From assembly GCA_008668235.1 (NCBI GenBank), contig RQCP01000052.1:1-30024 (forward strand): a DNA stretch of 30,024 bases. The letters run 5' to 3'. Position numbers and translations under genes: made by a program. Under the pieces are notes generated by a model. The model was given only the letters and a program-made list of their open reading frames with translations, was not told the origin of the DNA and made no database searches. Origin of the DNA: Collinsella aerofaciens (GTDB lineage: Bacteria; Actinomycetota; Coriobacteriia; Coriobacteriales; Coriobacteriaceae). Positions 21,388 through 28,215 of this stretch are shown here, piece by piece (the stretch's first letter is position 1; each line of letters opens with the position of its first letter).

Positions 21388-23394
21388 ATGACCGAGGAGC
21401 TCAGGAAGCAGGCCAGCGTTGATGACGCCGTTGCCGCGGGACTGGTTGAGGAAACGGCTGCCGTAGCACCCGAGCTGGACGAGGCCGCCAAGGCTGCAGC
21501 CGAGCGCGAGGCTCGCCGCCAAGCGCTCTACGAGGAAAACGAACGCGCCGAGGACGAGCGCGCCCGCGCTGAGGCAGAGCGCATGCGCGATGTGGACGAC
21601 GAGGACGAGGACGAGAAACCCCGCGACACCTGGGCGACGGTGCGCCGCCTGTGGAGCGAGGCTGCCGGTGACCATTGGCGCTTCTATATCGTGTTCGCGA
21701 GCATCGTGTTCTATGCCATCTTTAACACCGCTGCGCCGGCATATAGCGCCCGCGTGATCGATGAGCTGTGGGGCCACATTCAGGTGGCGTTTGCCAACAA
21801 CGCTACCTTCAGCGTTACCTGGGAGAACTGCGGCAGGACCATCTTCATCTACTTTATGATCTGGACGGCCGCTGCCTCGTTCTACGCGCTCCAGAGCTTT
21901 TTGATGTCGAGCGTGGCCGAACGCCTTAACCTGCACCTGCGTAACCGCATCGCTCAAAAGCTCAACCGTCTGCCGCTTGCCTTCTTTGATGTGCATCGTC
22001 CCGGCGAGGTCGGCAGCCGTGCGACCAACGACTTAGACAAGATGTCTGAGAGCATGCAGCGCGGCTTGCTGCAGCTTCTGGTGTCGATCGGTACCGTGGT
22101 GGGCGCCGTGAGCGTGATGTTCGTGTTTAGCGTGCCGCTCACGCTTGTCTTTTTGTTCTTTACGGCGCTTTCGCTGCTGGTGACGAAGGTCGTTTCGCGC
22201 CGCACGCACGATGTGACGGGCGAGCGCCAGGAGTGGGTGTCCAAGATTACGAGCGCGGTCGAGGAAGGCTACTCGGGCCGTCTGGTGATCCGTGCGTTTA
22301 ACCGCGAGCGCCAGAGCTCCGCCGAGGTGCACGAGGCCTCGGGCGAGCTGGCGCGCGTGAGCACCAAGGCCGACTTTTTGATTAACGCCGTCGGCCCCGC
22401 GGTGCGCTTTATCGGCCGCCTGGCACAGATCGTGATCGCACTCGTGGGCTGCAGCATGCTGGTCGCCGGCCACATGACCGTCGGCGTGTTCCAGGCGTTC
22501 TTCCAGTTTATCTACGAGGCGTCCGAACCCATGACGCAGCTGTCGTTCACTTTCAACTCGCTGCAGAGCGCGCTGGCGAGTGCGGAGCGCGTGTTCGACC
22601 TGCTCGATGAGCCCGAGATGGAGGCCGATCCGCTGCCGGACGAGGCCGCCAAGCTGCCGGGCCGCGTGGAGGGCCGCGTCTCCTTTGAGCACGTGCGCTT
22701 TGGCTATGCGCCCGATAAGCCGCTCATGCGCGACGTGTCGTTTACCGCCGAGCCGGGCCAGAAGATTGCCGTGGTGGGAACCACGGGCGCAGGCAAGACG
22801 ACGCTCATCAACCTGCTCATGCGCTTTTACGAGATCGACGGCGGCCGCATTACGCTTGACGGTGTGGATACGCGCCTCATGGACCGCGGTGAGCTACGGC
22901 AGCAGTTTGGCATGGTGCTGCAGGACGCCTGGCTGTTCGATGGCACGATTGCCGAAAACATCGCCTACGGCTGCCCCGAGGCAACGCGCGACGAAATTGT
23001 GGCCGCCGCTCGTGCCGCGCAGGTCGACTTCTTCGTGCGCACTATGCCGCAGGGCTACGACACGCGTGTGGCTAACGATGCCGAGAGCATTAGTCAGGGC
23101 CAACGCCAGCTGCTGACCATCGCACGCGTGCTGCTCAACAACCCGGCGATTCTCATCCTGGACGAGGCGACCTCAAGCGTGGACACGCGCACCGAGCTTG
23201 CCATCGGCCGTGCCATGGACGCGCTCATGCATGGGCGCACGAGCTTTGTGATCGCGCATCGCCTGTCGACGATCGTGGACGCCGACCTGATCTTGGTCAT
23301 GGACCACGGCAACATCATCGAGCAGGGCACGCATAAGGAACTGCTGGCTGCCGAGGGTGCCTATGCCGACCTCTACTTGAGTCAGTTCGCTTAA
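21388..23394 (+). CDS. ABC exporter half-transporter, catalytic-site subunit
   Basis: A 668-residue partner of the preceding gene. Residues 1-75 are an unusual acidic, Ala/Glu/Arg-rich coiled-coil-like extension (DEAAKAAAEREARRQALYEENERAEDERARAEAERMRDV), followed by a six-helix membrane domain and the ATPase domain. Walker A is GTTGAGKTT, Walker B ILILDEATSSVD with catalytic glutamate, and the switch histidine is present (IAHRLSTI), but the signature is changed to SQGQRQ. Together the two proteins give one working and one degenerate ATP site. ATG 21388 follows GGGAGGT at 7 nt. A GGGAC palindrome and terminator follow directly. Confidence 0.93.
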   Translation: MTEELRKQASVDDAVAAGLVEETAAVAPELDEAAKAAAEREARRQALYEENERAEDERARAEAERMRDVDDEDEDEKPRDTWATVRRLWSEAAGDHWRFYIVFASIVFYAIFNTAAPAYSARVIDELWGHIQVAFANNATFSVTWENCGRTIFIYFMIWTAAASFYALQSFLMSSVAERLNLHLRNRIAQKLNRLPLAFFDVHRPGEVGSRATNDLDKMSESMQRGLLQLLVSIGTVVGAVSVMFVFSVPLTLVFLFFTALSLLVTKVVSRRTHDVTGERQEWVSKITSAVEEGYSGRLVIRAFNRERQSSAEVHEASGELARVSTKADFLINAVGPAVRFIGRLAQIVIALVGCSMLVAGHMTVGVFQAFFQFIYEASEPMTQLSFTFNSLQSALASAERVFDLLDEPEMEADPLPDEAAKLPGRVEGRVSFEHVRFGYAPDKPLMRDVSFTAEPGQKIAVVGTTGAGKTTLINLLMRFYEIDGGRITLDGVDTRLMDRGELRQQFGMVLQDAWLFDGTIAENIAYGCPEATRDEIVAAARAAQVDFFVRTMPQGYDTRVANDAESISQGQRQLLTIARVLLNNPAILILDEATSSVDTRTELAIGRAMDALMHGRTSFVIAHRLSTIVDADLILVMDHGNIIEQGTHKELLAAEGAYADLYLSQFA

Positions 23395-23424
23395 TGTGAC
23401 AAAGGGACAGTCCCACATGTCACA
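23395..23424. repeat. GGGACAGTCCC palindrome nested in TGTGACA/TGTCACA
   Basis: TGTGACA (23395-23401) pairs with TGTCACA (23418-23424), and within it GGGAC-A-GTCCC (23404-23414) is itself palindromic. It begins directly after the exporter stop codon. The core resembles the other GGGAC palindromes here. Confidence 0.6.
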
Positions 23425-23429
23425 TCGAA

Positions 23430-23468
23430 AAAAGGCGCGCCGGGGATTGATCCCCTGGCGCGCCTTTT
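23430..23468. terminator. Bidirectional terminator between ABC exporter and cysE
   Basis: AAAAGGCGCGCC (23430-23441) pairs with GGCGCGCCTTTT (23457-23468), with GGGGAT-TG-ATCCCC inside. A and T ends serve both strands. Confidence 0.92.
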
Positions 23469-23505
23469 GCATCGGTGCCGATGTCGTTTTGTGCCGCTTG
23501 CGTTC

Positions 23506-24210
23506 CTAGCGCTCGTCCACGAGCTTGGCGACGAGGGCTTTGAGCTCGGCCACCTCTCGCTCGAGTTCTTTGACGCGGCGGGCATTCTCGGTGATGCCTT
23601 GGCGGTTGAGAGCGGACTGCTCGGCGGCATCGTCGGGCATATACTCGCGGTGCTGCTTGGCATCGAAGCTCTCCTCGAACACACGGCAGCCGTTGCGCTT
23701 GATGATGCGTCCCGGCACGCCCACGACGGTGCAGTTGTCGGGCACGTCCTTGACGACGACCGAGTTGCCGCCGATTTTGACGTTGTTGCCGATGCGAATG
23801 TTGCCGAGCACCTTGGCGCCCGTGCCTACGGTGACGTTGTTGCCCAGGGTGGGGTGGCGCTTGCCGGTTTCGTTGCCGGTACCGCCGAGCGTAACGCCCT
23901 GGTAGAGCACGCAGTTGTCGCCCACGATGGTGGTTTCGCCGATGACGACGCCCATGGCGTGGTCGATAAAGAAGTGCTTGCCGATCTGTGCAGCGGGATG
24001 AATCTCGACGCCGGTGATGTGGCGGGTGATTTGCGAGAGCACGCGGGCGAGCGAGCGATGACCGTGCTCCCACAGCCAGTGCTCGGGCACGTGGTTCCAC
24101 TTGGCGTGCAGACCAGGATAGGAAAGGAAGATGACCAGACCGTTTTGCGCGGCGGGGTCCTGCGCCTGGACGGTCTTGATGTCCTCGCGAATGGTATTGA
24201 TAAAGCTCAC
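23506..24210 (-). CDS. cysE: Serine O-acetyltransferase
   Basis: Acetylates L-serine with acetyl-CoA to O-acetylserine, the precursor for cysteine synthesis. The 234-residue product has the short N-terminal helical region (PGLHAKWNHVPEHWLW), the left-handed beta-helix with hexapeptide repeats (GVEIHPAAQIGKHFFIDHAMGVVIGETTIVGDNCVLYQGVTLGG and HPTLGNNVTVGTGAKVLGNIRIG), and catalytic histidine-aspartate residues in that block. The start is GTG 24210 with GGGAGGG upstream. The last ~45 residues form an extra heptad-like helix (ENARRVKELEREVAELKALVAKLV) in place of the usual CysK-binding Ile tail, so complex formation with cysteine synthase is doubtful. No cysK is adjacent. Confidence 0.95.
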   Translation of the reverse strand: MSFINTIREDIKTVQAQDPAAQNGLVIFLSYPGLHAKWNHVPEHWLWEHGHRSLARVLSQITRHITGVEIHPAAQIGKHFFIDHAMGVVIGETTIVGDNCVLYQGVTLGGTGNETGKRHPTLGNNVTVGTGAKVLGNIRIGNNVKIGGNSVVVKDVPDNCTVVGVPGRIIKRNGCRVFEESFDAKQHREYMPDDAAEQSALNRQGITENARRVKELEREVAELKALVAKLVDER

Positions 24211-24251
24211 TGGCCGCCCTCCCTTAGCGCCATGGCAATGCGATTCACTAA

Positions 24252-24268
24252 AGTATAGCGATTCGCTA
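24252..24268 (-). promoter_or_regulatory. cysE promoter -10 with adjoining palindrome
   Basis: On the minus strand TATACT (24252-24257) is a good -10 box. TAGCGA-T-TCGCTA (24256-24268), a perfect 6-bp inverted repeat, overlaps its upstream edge and could be an operator. Confidence 0.4.
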
Positions 24269-24434
24269 GGGATTAGGAAGGGCGATTTTGCTGTGCTTTG
24301 GGCGACAAGTGTCAGTTATGCAAACTTGCTGGTAATGGAGTCATGCTTTTGTGGGGTTGCGCACGAGGGGGCGCCGCAACCGTATACTGGTCAACTTGGA
24401 CGTGTCCGCGTCCACAACTGAGAGGTTTTACTTC

Positions 24435-25082
24435 ATGGGTTTCATCAATTTTATCGCCGAGCTGCTTAAAGACCCGCGCACCGCGATTGCCAGCTGGATC
24501 GCCGCCGGCCCGCTTATGGCCTACGGCTGCGTGTTCCTGATCATCTTTATCGAGACGGGCGTGGTGTTCTTCCCGTTCCTTCCCGGCGACTCGCTGCTGT
24601 TTGCCTCGGGCTTCTTTGCCCATAATGGCGGCTTTAACATCGTGGCGCTTCTGGCCACCGCATGGGCCGCAGCCATCCTGGGCGATCAGTGCAACTTTAT
24701 GATCGGCCACTTCTTTGGCCGCAAGATCATCGCCTCGGGCAAGGTAAAGGCCATGACGCCCGAGCGCATCAAAAAGTCCGAGGATTTCTTGGACAAGTGG
24801 GGCCATCTGGCCATCTTCCTCGGCCGCTTCTTCCCGTTTATCCGCACCTTTGTGCCCTTTATCGCTGGCATGGGCGGCATGCACTGGCGCAACTTTGTCG
24901 TCTTTAACGTGCTGGGCGGCATTACCTGGTCGACGGTCTTTACGCTGCTGGGCTACTTCTTTGGCGGCATTCCCTTTGTGCAGGAGCACTTTGAGCTGCT
25001 GATTATCGGCATCGTTGCCGTGTCGATCATCCCGACCGTGGTCGGTCTGGTTAAGGCTAAGCTGGGCAAAAAGAACGCGTAA
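24435..25082 (+). CDS. DedA-family membrane protein
   Basis: A 215-residue polytopic protein of the DedA/SNARE-associated family, linked in other bacteria to lipid-carrier recycling, membrane potential and envelope stress. Family signatures are present: FFPFLPGDSLLFASGFFA with the re-entrant loop, AILGDQCNFMIGHFFGRK, and FLGRFFPFIRTFVPFIAGMGGMHWRNFVVFNVLGGITW containing the conserved R-F-P-R/T motif. ATG 24435 follows GAGAGG. A -10-like TATACT lies at 24383-24388. Recent work on this family supports undecaprenyl-phosphate or phospholipid flipping for some members; which applies here is not visible. A terminator follows; the gene is monocistronic. Confidence 0.9.
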   Translation: MGFINFIAELLKDPRTAIASWIAAGPLMAYGCVFLIIFIETGVVFFPFLPGDSLLFASGFFAHNGGFNIVALLATAWAAAILGDQCNFMIGHFFGRKIIASGKVKAMTPERIKKSEDFLDKWGHLAIFLGRFFPFIRTFVPFIAGMGGMHWRNFVVFNVLGGITWSTVFTLLGYFFGGIPFVQEHFELLIIGIVAVSIIPTVVGLVKAKLGKKNA

Positions 25083-25111
25083 CTCGAGCCAGCGCGCAAA
25101 CCGTGCAGTCA

Positions 25112-25146
25112 AGGCCCGTCACCGCTTACGGTGGCGGGCCTCTTTA
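25112..25146 (+). terminator. Rho-independent terminator after dedA
   Basis: AGGCCCGTCACCG pairs with CGGTGGCGGGCCT (13 bp with one T-G pair, loop CTTA), followed by CTTTAG. Confidence 0.88.
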
Positions 25147-25212
25147 GTTTCGGTCAAATGAAAATACTTTACTTAGTTAAAGAAAAGCGTTTTATCAGAC
25201 GCGTACGGGGAG

Positions 25213-25218
25213 TACAAT
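25213..25218 (+). promoter_or_regulatory. Candidate ilvE -10 box
   Basis: TACAAT at 25213-25218 is a good -10 element; the -35 is poor. Start of transcription would be at about 25225, almost on top of the ATG at 25226. Confidence 0.45.
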
Positions 25219-25225
25219 CTCGTGC

Positions 25226-25375
25226 ATGCGAATCGACGTGCTATCGGCTTTGATGCTGTTCGCGTGTCCCGTCCGGCCCTACGCTCCGGGCGTGCGACGT
25301 TGCGACGCGGTCGGCCTCGGTCCTTGCGTGCGGGTTCGCGAGTTTGCAACTGTGTATGTAAGGAGCGACATATGA
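25226..25375 (+). CDS. Possible 49-codon leaderless upstream ORF before ilvE
   Basis: ATG 25226 lies at the predicted start of transcription, so it could be translated leaderlessly. The frame runs 49 codons and its TGA overlaps the ilvE start as ATGA. The first part reads MRIDVLSALMLFACPV, rich in Ile, Val and Leu codons, as in branched-chain amino-acid leader peptides. Hairpin-forming segments occur in the second half (GTTGC/GCAAC enclosing CGCG/CGCG). It is too short and too GC-biased for codon statistics to decide. Confidence 0.35.
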   Translation: MRIDVLSALMLFACPVRPYAPGVRRCDAVGLGPCVRVREFATVYVRSDI

Positions 25376-26424
25376 CTGTCGAGAAGAAGGATATCGATTG
25401 GGGTAGCCTCGGCTTTGGCTACATGAAGACCGATTACAGCTACGAGGCTCATTGGAAGGATGGCGAGTGGGACGAGGGCGGCCTGACCACCGACCACACC
25501 CTGCATGTCTCCGAGTGCGGCGGCATCTTCCATTACTGCCAGGAGGTCTTTGAGGGCCTGAAGGCCTACACCGCCGAGGACGGCAGCATCGTCTGCTTCC
25601 GCCCCGACATGAACGCCGAGCGTATGTACAACTCTGCGCAGCGCCTCGAGATGCCCCCGTTCCCCAAGGACAAGTTCGTTGAGGCCGTCAAGCAGGTTGT
25701 TTCTGCCAACGCCGCCTGGGTTCCGCCCTTTGGTTCCGGCGCGACCCTGTACGTGCGTCCGTTTATGATCGGCTCCGGTGACGTAATCGGCGTGGCTCCC
25801 GCTCCTGAGTACACGTTCCGCATTCTCGTGACCCCGGTCGGTCCGTACTTTAAGGGTGGCCTCAAGCCTGTCAAGCTGCGTGTTTCCGAGTACGACCGCG
25901 CCGCACCGCACGGCACCGGCAACATCAAGGCCGGCCTCAACTACGCCATGTCCCTTAAGCCCACGATGGAGGCTCACCGCGAGGGCTATGCCGAGAACCT
26001 GTATCTCGACTCCGAGTCCCGCACCTATGTCGAGGAGACCGGTGGCGCCAACGTCCTGTTCGTGAAGGAGGACGGCACGCTTGTCGTCCCGCAGTCGCAC
26101 ACCGACTCCATCCTGCCCTCCATCACCCGCCGTTCGCTCGTTCAGGTTGCTCAGGACCTGGGCATGACCGTCGACCAGCGTCCCGTCGAGTGGGCCGAGG
26201 TCAAGGCCGGCACCTTTGTGGAGTGCGGCCTGTGCGGTACCGCTGCCGTCATCTCCCCGGTCGGCGAGATCGACAACAAGGTCTACGGTGCCGATGAGAC
26301 CGTGACCTTCCCGGCTGGCTACACCGAGATCGGTCCTGTGATGAAGAAGCTCCGCGAGACTCTGACGGGCATCCAGTCTGGTGCTGTTGAGGATAAGCAC
26401 AACTGGGTTTACACCGTCGCGTAA
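25372..26424 (+). CDS. ilvE: Branched-chain amino-acid aminotransferase
   Basis: PLP enzyme that interconverts Leu, Ile and Val with their 2-oxo acids, using glutamate/2-oxoglutarate. The 350-residue length and motifs fit the class-IV, longer (eukaryote-like BCAT) branch: QEVFEGLKAY, RPDMNAERMYNSAQRLEMP, YVRPFMIGSGDVIGV, GTGNIKAGLNYA with PLP-binding Lys186, and ESRTYVEETGGANVLFV. ATG 25372 follows AAGGAG at 6 nt; the longer open frame upstream lacks a ribosome site in this phase. The leader of about 150 nt may hold an attenuator-type upstream ORF. The gene is followed by a very long hairpin. Confidence 0.95.
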   Translation: MTVEKKDIDWGSLGFGYMKTDYSYEAHWKDGEWDEGGLTTDHTLHVSECGGIFHYCQEVFEGLKAYTAEDGSIVCFRPDMNAERMYNSAQRLEMPPFPKDKFVEAVKQVVSANAAWVPPFGSGATLYVRPFMIGSGDVIGVAPAPEYTFRILVTPVGPYFKGGLKPVKLRVSEYDRAAPHGTGNIKAGLNYAMSLKPTMEAHREGYAENLYLDSESRTYVEETGGANVLFVKEDGTLVVPQSHTDSILPSITRRSLVQVAQDLGMTVDQRPVEWAEVKAGTFVECGLCGTAAVISPVGEIDNKVYGADETVTFPAGYTEIGPVMKKLRETLTGIQSGAVEDKHNWVYTVA

Positions 26425-26440
26425 TTTGTCTTACCTATCC

Positions 26441-26565
26441 GGGCAGAGAACAAGTTCTCTCCCGGCGCGTCCTCGGACATGCAAGAAGCCCTCGCTGCGC
26501 ATTTCGTGCGGCGAGGGCTTCTTGCGTCCTGCGGAGTGCGCCGGGAGGGAACTTGTTCTCTGCCC
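26441..26565. other. 125-nt compound hairpin after ilvE
   Basis: Outer arms 26441-26468 and 26538-26565 pair over 28 bp (GGGCAGAGAACAAGTTC...GGCGC with its complement), the only difference being a T-G wobble. Inner arms 26481-26500 and 26506-26525 pair over 20 bp (GCAAGAAGCCCTCGC with GCGAGGGCTTCTTGC, plus two T-G or G-T pairs further in) around the loop ATTTC. Between them, GTCC-TC-GGAC and TCC-TGC-GGA can form small side hairpins. The inner stem alone resembles a terminator. No coding frame or transposase is present. Confidence 0.75.
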
Positions 26566-26617
26566 TGCGGGTTCGGCGATGTCACAACGGGCAATGATTA
26601 ATCTGAATAAAGATGGT

Positions 26618-26637
26618 GCGCGGTCTATTGACCGCGC
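26618..26637. repeat. Perfect 8-bp hairpin between ilvE and lemA
   Basis: GCGCGGTC-TATT-GACCGCGC. No T-run follows. It is the second hairpin in the 300-nt gap after ilvE, which otherwise holds no gene. Confidence 0.55.
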
Positions 26638-26653
26638 GTTGTGCGTGGATAAG

Positions 26654-26683
26654 AAAAGGGCCCAAGGTTTGTGCCTTGGACCC
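26654..26683 (-). terminator. Terminator of lemA (minus strand)
   Basis: On the minus strand GGGTCCAAGG pairs with CCTTGGGCCC (one mismatch, 6-nt loop) and is followed by TTTTCTT. Confidence 0.8.
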
Positions 26684-26723
26684 CAAAGGGTTGATGAACT
26701 GGCTTAAGACTCGGCCGTGATTG

Positions 26724-27275
26724 TTAGAACTTGACGGTCGGGGCCTGGCGGGCTGCTTCGGCGGCCTCGAAGCCCTGGCGCTCCTTAAACTGGAAGATGC
26801 CGGCAAAGATGACAGCCGGGAACGTCTGAATGGCGTTGTTGTAGCTGAGCACGCAGTCGTTGTAGCTCTGGCGTGCATAGCTAATCTTGTTCTCGGTGTC
26901 CTCGAGCGATGCCTGCAGCTGCGTAAAGTTGGTGTTTGCCTTAAGATCGGGATAGGCCTCGGCTACGGCGAAGAGCTGGCGCAGCGCACCGGTCAGCACG
27001 TTGTCGGCTTCCATCTTGGCCTCGGGCGTGGTGGCCTTGACGGCGGTGTTACGCGCGCTGATCACGGCGGAGAGCGTCTCCTGCTCGTGCTTGGCGTAGC
27101 CCTTGACGGTCTCGACCAGGTTGGGAATCAGGTCGTTGCGACGCTGCAGCTGCGTGTCGATGTTCTGCCAGGCGTTATCGATGCGGTTACGCTTGGTGAC
27201 CATGTTGTTGTAGATGCCGGCGATGGCGCAGACAATCACAATGACAACAACGATGCCGATGATGACGGGAAGCAT
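26724..27275 (-). CDS. lemA: LemA-family membrane protein
   Basis: A 183-residue protein with one N-terminal membrane helix (LPVIIGIVVVIVIVCAIAGIY) and a long helical bundle. The conserved LemA core is complete: NRIDNAWQNIDTQLQRRNDLIPNLVETVKGYAKHEQETL, ARNTAVKATTPEAKMEADNVLTGALRQLFAVAEAYPDLKAN, and ISYARQSYNDCVLSYNNAIQTFPAVIFA. ATG 27275 follows CGGAGA; longer readings cross the promoter (TATACT at 27337-27342, minus). The function is poorly known; LemA genes often pair with TPM-domain or HtpX genes, but none lies here. Confidence 0.92.
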   Translation of the reverse strand: MLPVIIGIVVVIVIVCAIAGIYNNMVTKRNRIDNAWQNIDTQLQRRNDLIPNLVETVKGYAKHEQETLSAVISARNTAVKATTPEAKMEADNVLTGALRQLFAVAEAYPDLKANTNFTQLQASLEDTENKISYARQSYNDCVLSYNNAIQTFPAVIFAGIFQFKERQGFEAAEAARQAPTVKF

Positions 27276-27474
27276 GATGTCTCCGTTTCGAATGGCCGCG
27301 GCGGCATGCGCCAGCTGCCGTTGGTATAACGCTACTAGTATACCCGCAACGTTTTGTCGTGCCGAACTTTCCGGTAAGCGTTGTGTTTTCGTCGGGGTCG
27401 GCACCGGGGCAAAGCGCGCGAGGTACAGGTGTAAGATATGCGACAGATTGACGAGTGTTGTCTTTGCCCTGAGG

Positions 27475-28071
27475 ATGGCGATACCAGTGGACCTTCGCAT
27501 CAAGAAAACCTACCGCGCCCTGTTCGATGCCTTTACCGAGCTTCTCGAGGAGCATCGTTTTGAGGACCTGACGGTTGCCATGCTGTGCGACCGCGCCATG
27601 ATTCGCCGCACGACGTTCTACAAGCACTTTCGCGACAAGAACGATTACTTTGCCTTTTATATCGATGAGCTCATGTCGGGCTTGCCGCAAAAACAGCCCG
27701 ATGAGGCCGGCGCGGTATCTGCCGAGGACGTGCGCGCGCTTCGGCACGCGATTTTGGACGATGCCATGGATTTGATTCTGGCGCACGAGCGGCTCATGGA
27801 TAACATTTTGGCAAGCAGCATGTCGGGCATGTTGACCAACGTCATTTGCGACCGCATTGCCCGCTCCATCCGCGAGCGTGTGATGAACGTGCTTGCCGAG
27901 GATGCCCTGGCCCCCGTGTCACTCGAGACGACGTCTGAGTTTGTCGCCGGCGGTATTATTCGACTTTTCACGATATGGTGGGAATCGGGCCACGATCTTG
28001 AGCGTCGACCTGAGATAGCCGACGTGGTCGATGCGCTGTTTGAGCGAACCATGACGCCGGTGAATCACTAA
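27475..28071 (+). CDS. TetR-family transcriptional regulator
   Basis: A 198-residue protein with a TetR/AcrR N-terminal HTH (IKKTYRALFDAFTELLEEHRFEDLTVAMLCDRAMIRRTTFYKHFRDKNDYFAFYI) and a C-terminal helical ligand domain ending with the FVAGGIIRLFTIWWESG type segment seen in DhaS-like regulators. The start is uncertain: ATG 27475 has GAGG touching it, while GTG 27487 places GAGG at 11 nt. A -10-like TAAGAT lies at about 27432. The gene is divergent from lemA and ends 3 nt before the tRNA gene on the other strand. No obvious target operon is adjacent. Confidence 0.87.
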   Translation: MAIPVDLRIKKTYRALFDAFTELLEEHRFEDLTVAMLCDRAMIRRTTFYKHFRDKNDYFAFYIDELMSGLPQKQPDEAGAVSAEDVRALRHAILDDAMDLILAHERLMDNILASSMSGMLTNVICDRIARSIRERVMNVLAEDALAPVSLETTSEFVAGGIIRLFTIWWESGHDLERRPEIADVVDALFERTMTPVNH

Positions 28072-28074
28072 AAG

Positions 28075-28164
28075 TGGCGGAGAGAGGGGGATTCGAACCC
28101 CCGGAACGCTCTCGCGCTCAACGGTTTTCAAGACCGCCGCATTCAACCGCTCTGCCATCTCTCC
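28075..28164 (-). tRNA. tRNA-Ser (anticodon UGA)
   Basis: On the minus strand the acceptor stem GGAGAGA pairs with TCTCTCC, the discriminator is G and CCA is encoded. The anticodon loop CTTGAAA gives UGA (plus-strand TCA at 28128-28130), the long variable arm GAGCGCGAGAGCG marks a class-II (serine) tRNA, and the T arm reads GGGGGTTCGAATCCCCC. Length is 90 nt. Confidence 0.96.
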
Positions 28165-28215
28165 GTGAGTCGTAATGATAGCATCGTTTTGAATCTGCAA
28201 CAGGGAAGGCGAACG

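Noticed and set aside
26441..26565. Integron attC site or insertion-sequence ends
   Set aside because: No integrase, cassette gene, R-box pair or target-site duplication is visible; the arms are too long and too perfect.
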